49,642 nt of DNA, from positions 1 through 49,642 of the forward strand of contig JAEVYX010000004.1 of NCBI GenBank assembly GCA_023392515.1, given 5' to 3'. Origin of the DNA: Bacillota bacterium. GTDB lineage: Bacteria > Bacillota > Clostridia > Christensenellales > Aristaeellaceae. Position 1 is the stretch's first letter; each line of letters opens with the position of its first letter. A program made the translations under genes and the position numbers. Shown here piece after piece: positions 1 through 7,981 of this stretch. A model generated the notes under the pieces. That model was not told the DNA's origin. It saw nothing but the letters and a program-made list of their open reading frames with translations, and searched no databases.

Positions 1-197
1 AAGATAACGGCATCCAATTCTTCCACCTTTGGAATGGTCATAAGGGTTACCGGCTTTTGGCTTCCAGGACTTTGCTCTTGGGCTGTAACCCGTTCCACGG
101 TGACTTTGTGCCCCTTCTTTTCCAACGCCTTGCCAAGCTTTTCCCCTACGGACAGTGTGTTGCCTGTTTGGGAATGGACGATGATGCCGATCCTCAT
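1..197 (-). CDS. Flavodoxin-like protein (3' end outside window)
   Basis: Only the first 65 or so residues are present; the gene runs off the left edge. The N-terminus MRIGIIVHSQTGNTLSVGEK has the flavodoxin pattern: a short beta strand followed by the phosphate-binding loop S-x-T-G-N-T that holds the FMN phosphate. Family members are small electron carriers or FMN-dependent quinone or nitro reductases; the visible part cannot tell which. The ATG at 195-197 follows a GGGAGAGG ribosome binding site. It is the last visible gene of a minus-strand run that includes NAD synthetase and two acetyltransferases, about 90 bases after the cysteine-rich gene. The flavodoxin fold is fairly secure, the substrate unknown. 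Confidence 0.75.
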   Translation of the reverse strand, partial: MRIGIIVHSQTGNTLSVGEKLGKALEKKGHKVTVERVTAQEQSPGSQKPVTLMTIPKVEELDAVI

Positions 198-286
198 AAA
201 ATTTTCCTCTCCCTTTTATAGACTGCATGTACTTTTGTATTTTGCATGGGATTCTTTTATTCCTTCATGTGAATAAATGTACAATG

Positions 287-769
287 CTATATGGAATTCC
301 TGGAAGATGTCAAAGCGGCTTTTTCCAGTGAAATGATATTCACCCATAAGAGTACCAGACGCTGTCCGTCTATTGTATGCCAATTCCGCTCCAAGGCATC
401 GTGACAGGCCTGTCCCTGGCCGGGTCTGGTGTGGTGGCAAAAACGGCATTCCAAGGGCTGAAAGCCTATACCATAAAGCTGACATAGGCCATTTCGAAAA
501 AAAGTGCACCCCGCTTTTGAAAATTTCTGCAGGGCAAAATTACCCTCACAGCCTTTGAAGGCGGGGGAAAGAACGCCAAAGGAACGATCTGGGGCCATTT
601 CCAGCATCATGCGGCTGTGGTAACCGGCCTTCAAGGCAGAGCGGGCCTGATCTACCGTCCACCAACCGGGGCGCAAGCAATAACCCTGGCAAATGTCACA
701 TCCGCAAGGGGGAGAAGGAGGATACGATTCGCTCAGGGAAAGAAGACGCCTTGCCTGATTCCGCTTCAT
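287..769 (-). CDS. Cysteine-rich protein of unknown function
   Basis: This 160-residue protein has no recognised function. It carries clustered cysteines and histidines: CGCDIC and a further C in GYCLRPGWW within residues 22-35, then C72, C87 and C95, and a late block ECRFCHH around residues 105-111. The arrangement suggests bound metal (zinc, iron or an Fe-S centre), loosely like the YkgJ-type cysteine-cluster proteins, but I cannot assign it to that family. No signal peptide or membrane segment is visible. The ATG is preceded by AAGGAT at a normal distance. It lies between a GNAT acetyltransferase and a flavodoxin-like gene on the same strand, so a redox link is possible but inferred. Confidence 0.7.
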   Translation of the reverse strand: MKRNQARRLLSLSESYPPSPPCGCDICQGYCLRPGWWTVDQARSALKAGYHSRMMLEMAPDRSFGVLSPAFKGCEGNFALQKFSKAGCTFFRNGLCQLYGIGFQPLECRFCHHTRPGQGQACHDALERNWHTIDGQRLVLLWVNIISLEKAALTSSRNSI

Positions 770-843
770 GAAAAGCCATCCTTTTCAATCCTGCCGTCGT
801 GCCGGTGCCTTTCCTGCGTGCAATTATGAATATGGTTCCTTGA

Positions 844-1275
844 TTAGCGGTTATCTCTATTTATGCTTTTGTTTCGATAGGTGAGATCCGTTCTTACAGT
901 ATACCCCATTTTTTCCCAGAATGCATTACCGATTTGGTTGTCTGAAAACACCACAAGGGCGGATTTGTTGATGCCAACCTTTTGAAGTGCCTGAATAACC
1001 TGTTGTACCAGCCTATTGCCAATTCCCTGCCGGCGGCAGGATGGATTCACTGCCGCATGATAGATATAGCCTCTGCGGCCATCCTGACCGCACAAAATTG
1101 CGCCGGCCATGCGCCCGTCTTGAATGGCGACGAAGCTCAAGCCGGGATTCCTGAGAAGAAACTTTTCGATTCCCTCCCGGGAATCATCCAGGCTTCTTAA
1201 ACCCATGCCCGCTATACCCGACCATAGCGCATACGCCTGGTCATAATCTCCCGGCTCCATCACCCGAATCTCCAT
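844..1275 (-). CDS. GNAT-family N-acetyltransferase
   Basis: This 143-residue single-domain protein is a GCN5-related acetyltransferase that would move an acetyl group from acetyl-CoA to an amine. The acetyl-CoA pyrophosphate-binding signature is in VNPSCRRQGIGNRLVQ (residues about 76-91), matching R/Q-x-x-G-x-G/A, and the C-terminal half has the usual asparagine (VFSDNQIGNAFWEKMGY). Length fits the family. The ATG follows GGGAGG by seven bases. It starts 21 bases after another GNAT gene, so the two are co-transcribed, but they are not close copies of one another. The acceptor substrate cannot be read from sequence. Confidence 0.85.
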   Translation of the reverse strand: MEIRVMEPGDYDQAYALWSGIAGMGLRSLDDSREGIEKFLLRNPGLSFVAIQDGRMAGAILCGQDGRRGYIYHAAVNPSCRRQGIGNRLVQQVIQALQKVGINKSALVVFSDNQIGNAFWEKMGYTVRTDLTYRNKSINRDNR

Positions 1276-1296
1276 GTGCGCCTCCCAAGAACCCCT

Positions 1297-1758
1297 TCAG
1301 CAAGAAATCTTCAAATCCTTTGCAAAGCAAACACTGTCGTCAAACCCGACATAAGGCTCAAAGTTATCAATCTGGCTGTATCCGCTATGTGTATAAAGTG
1401 CAATGGCTTCCGGCTGCTTTGGGCCTGTTTCCAGAACCGCTCTTACAAAACCAAGCTCAAAGGCCCAGGATTCCAGCTCTTGCAGGATGCGCTTGGAAAG
1501 CCCCTGGCCACGGTATGCGGACTTTACAAAAACCCGCTTCATCTCCACCGCGTCTTCCTCAAAAGGCTTAAACGAACCGCAGGCCACGGGCTCGCCCTCA
1601 TTCATCGCAATCACAACTGCGCATATCTTTTCCAGGCTGTTAAAGGGCGAATAGGCGGCCTGTGCCTGCCCATACCGCTGGGACAGGTCTTCTTCCAAAA
1701 GCGCAATCAGCGAATGAAAACCGGGGTCTGCATTATTTGTACGCAAAAGCGTTACCAT
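1297..1758 (-). CDS. GNAT-family N-acetyltransferase
   Basis: This is a second acetyl-CoA-dependent acetyltransferase, 153 residues from the chosen ATG. The acetyl-CoA loop is in VKSAYRGQGLSKRILQELE, and the C-terminal region ETGPKQPEAIALYTHSGY is typical of the small-molecule GNAT group. A GTG nine bases upstream is in frame, but the ribosome binding site GAGGAG overlaps it and sits eight bases before the ATG, so the ATG is preferred. It begins 18 bases after the NAD synthetase stop codon and is clearly in the same operon. The substrate is unknown; a free amino acid or amine would be usual for this group. Confidence 0.85.
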   Translation of the reverse strand: MVTLLRTNNADPGFHSLIALLEEDLSQRYGQAQAAYSPFNSLEKICAVVIAMNEGEPVACGSFKPFEEDAVEMKRVFVKSAYRGQGLSKRILQELESWAFELGFVRAVLETGPKQPEAIALYTHSGYSQIDNFEPYVGFDDSVCFAKDLKISC

Positions 1759-1776
1759 GCGGTTCACTCCTCGTAT

Positions 1777-3681
1777 TCAATCCTTTTCCACCCAGGCCCG
1801 CCAGGCGGTTCCCGGCATATCACTGGGCATGCGCCAATCTCCCCGGGGGGACAGGCTCACGGTGCCCACCTTGGGCCCATCCGGCATGCAGCTTCGCTTG
1901 AACTGCTGCTGGAAAAACCGGCGGATGAAAAGCGAGAGCGCTTTTTCCACCGCGGAATCATCATAAACCGTTTGAAAAGCCTGCTTTGCAAGGGCCAGAA
2001 GCCGCTCCGGAGAGCTTCCGGAATCCATCATATGGTACAAGAAAAAGTCATGCAGCGCGTAATCTCCCAAAATTTCTTCGGTACGCTGATTAAGCTCTCC
2101 CTTGTCCACGGGGAGTAATTCCGGCGAGATGGGGGTATCGATGATATCTTTGCATACCGATTCCACCTGCCCGCCAAAGGCTGCTTGCCCCATATATTTT
2201 ACCAGGGTGCGCACCAGCGTTTTGGGAATGGAGCAATTCACGTTGTACATGCTCATATGGTCGCCGTTATAAGTGGAAAAGCCCAAAGCAGATTCGCTTA
2301 AATCCCCGGTGCCCAGTACCAAAGCGCCGATGCGGTTGGCGTAGTCCATCAGAATTTGCGTGCGTTCCCGGGCCTGGCTGTTTTCATAAGCCACGTCATG
2401 ATTGGTTTCCTCCTGGCCGATATCGGAAAAATGCTGGCGCACGGCGGGTGTGATATCCACCTCCAGGATGGTGCAGCCCAGCGCTTCCATCAGCCGGTAG
2501 GCATTGCCGTAGGTCCGCTTTCCGGTACCAAAACCCGGCATGGTAATGGCATGCAGGTTTTTGGAGGGAATGCCTATTTCCCGGAAAGCCCGTGCGGCCA
2601 CCAGCAGTGCCAAGGCGCTGTCCAGGCCGCCGGAAACACCTACCACCAGTTTTTGGGAACCTGTGGCCTCCATGCGGGTGCGCAGGGCTAACGTTTGGAT
2701 GGCTGTGATTTCGGCGCAGCGCTCCGCCTGGTGCGACTCGGGCGGCACGAAGGGCAGCGGGGGAAGGGGACGGCGCAAGGGCAGATCGCTTGAAGGCAGG
2801 TTTCCGCAGGCAATGCGCTGCATGCTTGCCGCCTCGCTGTCAAAAAAGCTGCCTGTGCGCTGCCGCTGATACCGAAGCCTTTGGACATCCACATCGGCAA
2901 TGGAATAGGTCCCCTCTGGCAAAAAACGGGGGGATTCCTTCAGCGTGCGCCCACTTTCATACAACCCGCAGAAGCCGGAGAATACCAGGTCTGTGGTGGA
3001 TTCCCCATAGCCCGCCCCCGCATAGGCATATCCGCAATAGCAGCGGCCGCTTTGCTGGCGCAAAAGCTCCCGCCGGTATTCGTGCTTTGAAACCAGCTCA
3101 TTGCTGGCACTCAGGTTAAAAATCAATTCCGCACCTGCCGGGGCATAGGCGCTGGAAGGAGGATTCGGCGTCCATAAATCCTCACATATTTCAATGGCGA
3201 AGCGGACGATTTCCGTTTCAAACAGAAGCCCCAGGCCGAAGGGAACGGTTTCCCCATTCAACTGGATCGTTTCAGGAGCATTCAGGCCGCTTTTAAACCA
3301 GCGTGTTTCATAAAATTCCCCGCCATTGGGCAGGTGACGCTTGGCTGCGACACCAAGAATTTTTCCGTTTTGCATTACAGCGGCACAATTGTACAGCCGC
3401 CCCTGATTGGAAAGGGGGAGGCCGACAAGGATAATCATGTCGCCTGTGCTATTTGCCAGATGGAAAAGGGCCTCTTTCGCTTCCCTTTGAAGTGTTTCGT
3501 TCAGCAACAAATCGCCGCAGGTATACCCTGTCAGGCTAAGTTCCGGAAACACCGCCGCCTGTACGCCTTCCTTGGAAAGCCTGTCCATCCAGGAGAGTAT
3601 TTCCTGGGCGTTTTTCCGGCAATCCCCGAGATACACCCGGGGGGATACGGCGGCAATCCTTGCAAACTGCAACTGTTTCAT
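1777..3681 (-). CDS. nadE: NAD+ synthase, glutamine-hydrolysing
   Basis: It catalyses the last step of NAD biosynthesis: deamido-NAD is adenylylated with ATP and amidated with ammonia from glutamine. The 634-residue protein has both expected modules. The N-terminal nitrilase-type glutaminase carries the triad E47 (FPELSLTGY), K114 (AAKRHLPNGG) and C166 (EICEDLW). The C-terminal synthetase has the ATP pyrophosphatase loop GVSGGLDSA (348-356). An in-frame ATG at 3690 directly abuts the AAGGGG ribosome binding site, so the ATG at 3681, nine bases further on, is preferred. It heads a tight group with two GNAT genes, and a candidate promoter lies at 3711-3739. Confidence 0.95.
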   Translation of the reverse strand: MKQLQFARIAAVSPRVYLGDCRKNAQEILSWMDRLSKEGVQAAVFPELSLTGYTCGDLLLNETLQREAKEALFHLANSTGDMIILVGLPLSNQGRLYNCAAVMQNGKILGVAAKRHLPNGGEFYETRWFKSGLNAPETIQLNGETVPFGLGLLFETEIVRFAIEICEDLWTPNPPSSAYAPAGAELIFNLSASNELVSKHEYRRELLRQQSGRCYCGYAYAGAGYGESTTDLVFSGFCGLYESGRTLKESPRFLPEGTYSIADVDVQRLRYQRQRTGSFFDSEAASMQRIACGNLPSSDLPLRRPLPPLPFVPPESHQAERCAEITAIQTLALRTRMEATGSQKLVVGVSGGLDSALALLVAARAFREIGIPSKNLHAITMPGFGTGKRTYGNAYRLMEALGCTILEVDITPAVRQHFSDIGQEETNHDVAYENSQARERTQILMDYANRIGALVLGTGDLSESALGFSTYNGDHMSMYNVNCSIPKTLVRTLVKYMGQAAFGGQVESVCKDIIDTPISPELLPVDKGELNQRTEEILGDYALHDFFLYHMMDSGSSPERLLALAKQAFQTVYDDSAVEKALSLFIRRFFQQQFKRSCMPDGPKVGTVSLSPRGDWRMPSDMPGTAWRAWVEKD

Positions 3682-3710
3682 CGTTTTCATCCCCTTGTCT
3701 GTACAAGGAC

Positions 3711-3739
3711 ATGCTACCATAAAGTGGAGGTGCAGGCAA
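3711..3739 (-). promoter_or_regulatory. Candidate promoter for nadE and downstream genes
   Basis: On the minus strand TTGCCT (3739-3734) and TAGCAT (3716-3711) are separated by 17 bases. The predicted start near 3704 lies just upstream of the nadE ribosome binding site. Both boxes match four of six consensus bases, so this is only a candidate; read-through from the HAD gene is an alternative. Confidence 0.4.
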
Positions 3740-3772
3740 GGCCTCCTTATAGGCCGTGCTTATCCCTTTTTG

Positions 3773-4507
3773 CTAGAACTTATCAAAGAATCCGGGCTCG
3801 GTAAATGCATCAAGGCTCTTTACTACCCGATAGCCCCTTCCGATGCTTTTGACCTTGTTCATCAAATATCGGGGACGCTCCCGGCATAACAGAACGGCAT
3901 GGATTCCCACCTTCATTGCCCCATAACAGTTATTGAGATTATCGTCAACAAATACCGCGTTTTGCGCAGGTACATCAAGCTCTTTTAATGCTTTCCGGTA
4001 CATTTTTTCATTTGGCTTTGCTGCACCGATAACCGATGAGATGACAAAGGATGAGAAAAACGGGAATAGCGCCGCATGCTTGAAGAATCTCATCAGAGAA
4101 GGCCACGCGTCGGAAACAACGGCAAGTTTATAATCCTTGTGCAGTGCGGGTATCACTCGCTCCGCATCATGAAAGAATGTATATTTTTCCGTGTTATAAA
4201 CAATGTCTTTCGCCAGATCAAGAATGTTTTCTTTCCCAAGCGTAAGTTCCGGAAGCTCCTTGGAAAAAATCTCGTAAAACTTTATAAAATGCTCCAATTC
4301 ATCTTCCTCTGTTGCAATAAGCGGAATGGAACTGATATATTGCCCGGCTTTGTCAAAGGCGATTTGCTTCTTTTCCTTACTGATTTTTTTAAATTTGCTT
4401 TCATCCACCTGCTTAAAAAAGCCTGGCGGCATAAACCAATGGCCTGATTGCGGCGCATTTAAAACCCTTCCTGAATCAAACAGAACTGCCTGTATCTTTA
4501 CGGACAT
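3773..4507 (-). CDS. HAD-superfamily hydrolase
   Basis: This 244-residue protein has the HAD phosphatase/dehalogenase layout. Motif I is VLFDSGRVLN near residue 9, motif II is the serine in AVVSDAW, motif III the lysine of SSVIGAAKPNEKMY, and motif IV the acidic pair in AVFVDDNLNN. Motif I keeps the nucleophilic Asp but has Gly where phosphatases have the second, acid/base Asp. This resembles the D-x-G-G members of subfamily IA, so phosphatase activity should not be assumed. The chosen ATG has AAGGAAG eight bases upstream; the reading frame extends further upstream but through the preceding terminator hairpin. It lies upstream of nadE on the same strand. Confidence 0.85.
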   Translation of the reverse strand: MSVKIQAVLFDSGRVLNAPQSGHWFMPPGFFKQVDESKFKKISKEKKQIAFDKAGQYISSIPLIATEEDELEHFIKFYEIFSKELPELTLGKENILDLAKDIVYNTEKYTFFHDAERVIPALHKDYKLAVVSDAWPSLMRFFKHAALFPFFSSFVISSVIGAAKPNEKMYRKALKELDVPAQNAVFVDDNLNNCYGAMKVGIHAVLLCRERPRYLMNKVKSIGRGYRVVKSLDAFTEPGFFDKF

Positions 4508-4557
4508 GCGTCTTGCTTCCTTTTTGTTTGATCGCAAAGCGGAACGGGAGAAATGGC

Positions 4558-4580
4558 GGAGCCGCCCGCCGGGCGGCTCC
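4558..4580 (-). terminator. Intrinsic terminator after the 5'-nucleotidase gene
   Basis: A perfect GC-rich hairpin, arms GGAGCCGCCC and GGGCGGCTCC with a 3-base loop, starts about a dozen bases beyond the stop codon. The following tract is only weakly T-rich (CCATTTC), so efficiency may be moderate. Confidence 0.65.
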
Positions 4581-4592
4581 GTGTTTGCCTGA

Positions 4593-6086
4593 CTATTCAA
4601 CCATGGTCAAGCGCCCTTCTACTTGCGGGCTGACTTCTCCATGGGAAACCAGATAATTTTTAAGTGCTTCATCCAGCCCGCCAAATTCCTTGAGCACATC
4701 GCCGGGAGCGAACATGCCATATCCGTCTCCGCCGGCTGCTGTGAAATCATTGGTGGCCAGGATGTACATTTTGCCATCCTCCATGGGTGCGCCGCCAACG
4801 AGGACTTCCACCACACGGCTGCCCGCATCCTTTTTGGGGTCAAACTTCACCTGCATGCCTGCGAATTGCGGGAATCCGCCATTTTGATCGGGATACATTC
4901 TCAGCCCGTGCTCCAATGCGGCCTTGATATCGGCTCCGGATATTTCCTTGGTGACGACAATGTTACCGAAGGGGAAGACCGTTACCACATGCTTTAAGGT
5001 GATATCACCGGCGGGAATGCTGGCCCGGATGCCGCCGCCGTTGGTGAAGGCAATGTCAGCGCCGCTGTATTCCAGAATAGCATCTGCCGCCAGGTTGCCA
5101 AGGTTTGTTTCCTTGGTGCGCACATCGGCCCGCTCGCCGTCCAAGTCAACGGCGGTTTTGCCGACGACCACCTGGAGCGTTACATCCTGCGCGGCCTTGA
5201 CTTCCTCAATGGAATTTAGAATAGTCCGGTCTTCAAACACTTTGGGTGCGGGGATCAATTCGGCTTTTACAGCAAGCTTATCCCCATCAAAGGTGAGGGT
5301 GACTTTGCCCAGGTTATTGAGCTTTTCTCCGGAGGAAACGATCAGCGCGCCGCCTTCCACCGGCTGTCCCTCAGGCCAGGCGTCATGGCTGTGGCCGTCA
5401 ATCACCAGATCCACATTGCTCAGCTTCGCCAGCACATCGCTGGTGATTTCCTCACCTGTAATGCCCCAATGGCTGAGCAGAATAATGGCGTCCGTCTCAC
5501 CCTCAATCTCGGCAATGCACTTTTCCACTTCCTCCAGCCCCCGGAATTCAAGGCCGGTGAGCCGGTCAGGATGGATTTTCGGCACCATATCGGGCGTGGC
5601 AACGCCGATAATGCCGATTTTTTTGCCGCCCACTTCCTTGATGAGGTAGGGGGTAAAGGCATGCTTGCCGTCGGTGGTATAAATGTTGCAGTTAATCATG
5701 GGGAATGTAAGGGAAGACTCCAGCTCCTTGAGCCTATCAAAGCCATAGTTGAAATCATGGTTGCCTGGGGTTATCGCGTCATATCCCACCGCATTTAAAA
5801 TTTGCGCGATGCTGGCGCCTTGCACCGCCGTAGCAAACACCGTGCCATGAAAGGTATCTCCGGCATCCAATACCATTACATTTTCACTGGCGCTTTTTGC
5901 AGCACTCACGTAACCGGCCATCATGGCATAGCCCATGCCGCTGGAAGAGGCTTCCGCGTTGGCGTGGACATCATTGGTATGAAAAACTGTGATAACCACG
6001 GGTTCTTTCGCGGCCTGTTCCGCCAAGACAGAAGAAAACCCTGTAAGCAGCACAACAGCCAGAAGGATTGCCAGCATTTTTTTCAT
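4593..6086 (-). CDS. Secreted 5'-nucleotidase / UshA-type metallophosphoesterase
   Basis: This 497-residue exported protein should dephosphorylate extracellular nucleotides or related phosphoesters. Residues 1-22 form a signal peptide (charged MKK, hydrophobic core, SSVLA before the likely cleavage point). The calcineurin-like metallophosphoesterase domain follows, with HTNDVH (36-41), DAGD (74-77), GNHD (108-111) and later SHWG and GHSHD blocks. The C-terminal half is the 5'-nucleotidase substrate domain (NLAADAIL, FTNGGGIR, AAGGDGY). No LPxTG or membrane anchor is seen at the C-terminus, so it is probably released. The ATG has AAAGGGG at a good distance. A strong promoter lies upstream and a terminator follows. 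The exact substrate is unknown. Confidence 0.93.
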   Translation of the reverse strand: MKKMLAILLAVVLLTGFSSVLAEQAAKEPVVITVFHTNDVHANAEASSSGMGYAMMAGYVSAAKSASENVMVLDAGDTFHGTVFATAVQGASIAQILNAVGYDAITPGNHDFNYGFDRLKELESSLTFPMINCNIYTTDGKHAFTPYLIKEVGGKKIGIIGVATPDMVPKIHPDRLTGLEFRGLEEVEKCIAEIEGETDAIILLSHWGITGEEITSDVLAKLSNVDLVIDGHSHDAWPEGQPVEGGALIVSSGEKLNNLGKVTLTFDGDKLAVKAELIPAPKVFEDRTILNSIEEVKAAQDVTLQVVVGKTAVDLDGERADVRTKETNLGNLAADAILEYSGADIAFTNGGGIRASIPAGDITLKHVVTVFPFGNIVVTKEISGADIKAALEHGLRMYPDQNGGFPQFAGMQVKFDPKKDAGSRVVEVLVGGAPMEDGKMYILATNDFTAAGGDGYGMFAPGDVLKEFGGLDEALKNYLVSHGEVSPQVEGRLTMVE

Positions 6087-6192
6087 GAGAGCATCCCCTT
6101 TCGATAGGTTGTTCAATTCCGGGAAAATCACAACCGCCCCTATCCGCCCCGTCCGGACAGGAGGCCGACCATATAATGGAAACTCAGTTTTC

Positions 6193-6221
6193 ATTATAAT
6201 AGAAATTACCGCATACTTCAA
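6193..6221 (-). promoter_or_regulatory. Promoter for the 5'-nucleotidase gene
   Basis: On the minus strand TTGAAG (6221-6216) and a perfect TATAAT (6198-6193) are 17 bases apart. The start near 6186 gives a leader of about 100 bases. Bases 6222-6374 between this promoter and the divergent oxidoreductase control region show nothing else I can identify. Confidence 0.7.
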
Positions 6222-6374
6222 TGGAAAGCTTGAAAGAATCAGGGCCGTTTTTGATGAAAATCCCGCTCGTTTCAAAAAGAAAATTGTCGAAAGATTAAGA
6301 AACAAATTTCTGAATAAATCATGTTTATTTGTACAGATTTTATGGAATGCTCGACATTTTCCACAAAGCCGCGC

Positions 6375-6422
6375 AAAAATGCATTATTTTATGCTCATTT
6401 ATGCTCACTTCAAAGCATTTTT
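6375..6422 (+). promoter_or_regulatory. Candidate regulator binding site: tandem 10-mers inside an inverted repeat
   Basis: TTTATGCTCA occurs twice back to back (6388-6397 and 6398-6407), one helical turn apart. The pair is flanked by AAAAATGC (6375-6382) and GCATTTTT (6415-6422), an 8-base inverted repeat. It lies about 40-70 bases upstream of the candidate extended -10 box of the following operon, where an activator would act. Confidence 0.4.
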
Positions 6423-6445
6423 CTATAGCGCGGCCAGAGCGCCTG

Positions 6446-6454
6446 TGCTAGAAT
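6446..6454 (+). promoter_or_regulatory. Candidate extended -10 promoter for the oxidoreductase operon
   Basis: TGCTAGAAT is an extended -10 element (TG-n-TAGAAT). No acceptable -35 box lies 16-18 bases upstream, which fits an activator-dependent or extended -10 promoter. The predicted start is near 6461. Confidence 0.4.
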
Positions 6455-6525
6455 GAAATTGCATTCCGGGCGGTGGAAACGCCGCTTTTATATGGAATTA
6501 TCACAAGCAGAAACAGAGGGGATCA

Positions 6526-7980
6526 TTGTTGCAGTCAGACGTATTGATCATCGGCGCAGGCGTGGTAGGCTGTGCGCTGGCCCGTGTTCTGTCCCGGTAC
6601 AGTGGAAAAGTCACCGTATTGGAACGGGGGTCCGATGTGGCGGAAGGAGCCAGCAAAGCCAACAGCGGTATCGTACATGCCGGCTTTGATGCCAAATCCG
6701 GCACACTAAAGGCCAGGCTTAATGTGGAAGGGGCCAAGATGTATCCGGCTTTATGCCAGGAATTAGGCGCACCTTATGAACAGCCCGGTGCGCTGGTATT
6801 GGGTTTCAACGAAGAAGACAGCCAAACTCTCAAGCACTTGTATCAGCAGGGGCTGGATAATGATGTACCCGGCCTGCAGCTTATTTCCCGGGATGAAGTG
6901 CTGGCGCTGGAGCCCAACACCAATCCGGAGGTCTATGGGGCGCTTTGGGCCAAGACCAGCGGCTTGACCAGCCCTTACGAAATGACCTTTGCGTTGGCGG
7001 ACCATGCGGCGCTGAACGGCGTTGATTTTGTCATGGAAACCGAAGTGCAGGATATCTGCCGCGAAAAGGATGGCTGGCGCGTTATCACCAACCGGGGCGA
7101 TTTTACAGCCCGGGCCATTGTGAACTGCGCCGGCGTGCATTCGGCCCAGCTGCATAATCGGATTTCTGAAAAGAAATACAAAATCATCCCCCGCCGGGGA
7201 GAGTATTACCTGATGGACCGTATGGCGAAGCTTCCCTTCACCATGACCATGTTCCAATGCCCCACCAAAATGGGCAAGGGTATCTTGGTCAGCCCAACGG
7301 TTCACGGGAATCTTCTTCTTGGCCCCTCCGCGGAGGATATTCCCGATTCCGATGACACCGCCACGACGGCGGAAGGCCTTAAAGCCGTATTGGAAAAGGC
7401 CAAGCTTACCTGGAAAAACGCTTCTCCCAGGGGCACCATCACCACCTTTTCCGGCATTCGTGCCCACGAGGAAAATGGTGATTTTGTCATCGGCGCGGTT
7501 GAGGGCGCTCCCATGGCCTTTGAAGCCCTGGGTATTGAAAGCCCGGGCCTTTCCGCCGCTCCCGCCATTGGCGAAATGCTGGGCGCGCAAATTGCGGATG
7601 CGATGAAGCTTCAAAAGAAAGCGGATTATTTGCCCGCTCCCAAACGGCAGAAGCCTTTCCACAAGATGAATACAATGGAACGGGCACAAGCCGTAATGGA
7701 AAACCCGCAAAACGGAAACCTGGTCTGCCGCTGCGAACAAGTTACCGAGGCGGAAATCCGGGAATCCATCAGGCGGCCTTTGGGTGCCCACACCATCGAC
7801 GGCGTAAAGCGCCGCACCAGGGCCGGCATGGGCCGCTGCCAGGGCGGTTTCTGCAGCCCCCGGGTATTGGAGATACTGTCGGAAGAACTGAATCTTCCTT
7901 CTACGGCCATCACCAAATGCGGCGGGGAAAGCCGCCTGTTGGTGGGGACCATTGCACAAGCCGCGAAGGAGGAAGACTGA
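6526..7980 (+). CDS. FAD-dependent glycerol-3-phosphate dehydrogenase-like protein (GlpA family)
   Basis: The 484-residue protein should oxidise glycerol 3-phosphate or a related hydroxy acid using FAD. The N-terminal dinucleotide fold has GAGVVG at residues 10-15 and ERGSDVAEGASKANSG after the second strand, as in GlpA and L-2-hydroxyglutarate oxidase relatives. The C-terminal domain from about residue 398 has CRC and GRCQGGFC, the cysteine pattern of the BFD-like [2Fe-2S] domain of anaerobic GlpA. There is no ATG; two consecutive TTG codons at 6526 and 6529 follow AGAGGGG, and either may be used. It leads a three-gene set with an NAD-type flavoprotein and a DUF1667 protein, a combination known beside glycerol genes in other anaerobes. 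Confidence 0.85.
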   Translation: MLQSDVLIIGAGVVGCALARVLSRYSGKVTVLERGSDVAEGASKANSGIVHAGFDAKSGTLKARLNVEGAKMYPALCQELGAPYEQPGALVLGFNEEDSQTLKHLYQQGLDNDVPGLQLISRDEVLALEPNTNPEVYGALWAKTSGLTSPYEMTFALADHAALNGVDFVMETEVQDICREKDGWRVITNRGDFTARAIVNCAGVHSAQLHNRISEKKYKIIPRRGEYYLMDRMAKLPFTMTMFQCPTKMGKGILVSPTVHGNLLLGPSAEDIPDSDDTATTAEGLKAVLEKAKLTWKNASPRGTITTFSGIRAHEENGDFVIGAVEGAPMAFEALGIESPGLSAAPAIGEMLGAQIADAMKLQKKADYLPAPKRQKPFHKMNTMERAQAVMENPQNGNLVCRCEQVTEAEIRESIRRPLGAHTIDGVKRRTRAGMGRCQGGFCSPRVLEILSEELNLPSTAITKCGGESRLLVGTIAQAAKEED

Positions 7981-7981
7981 C

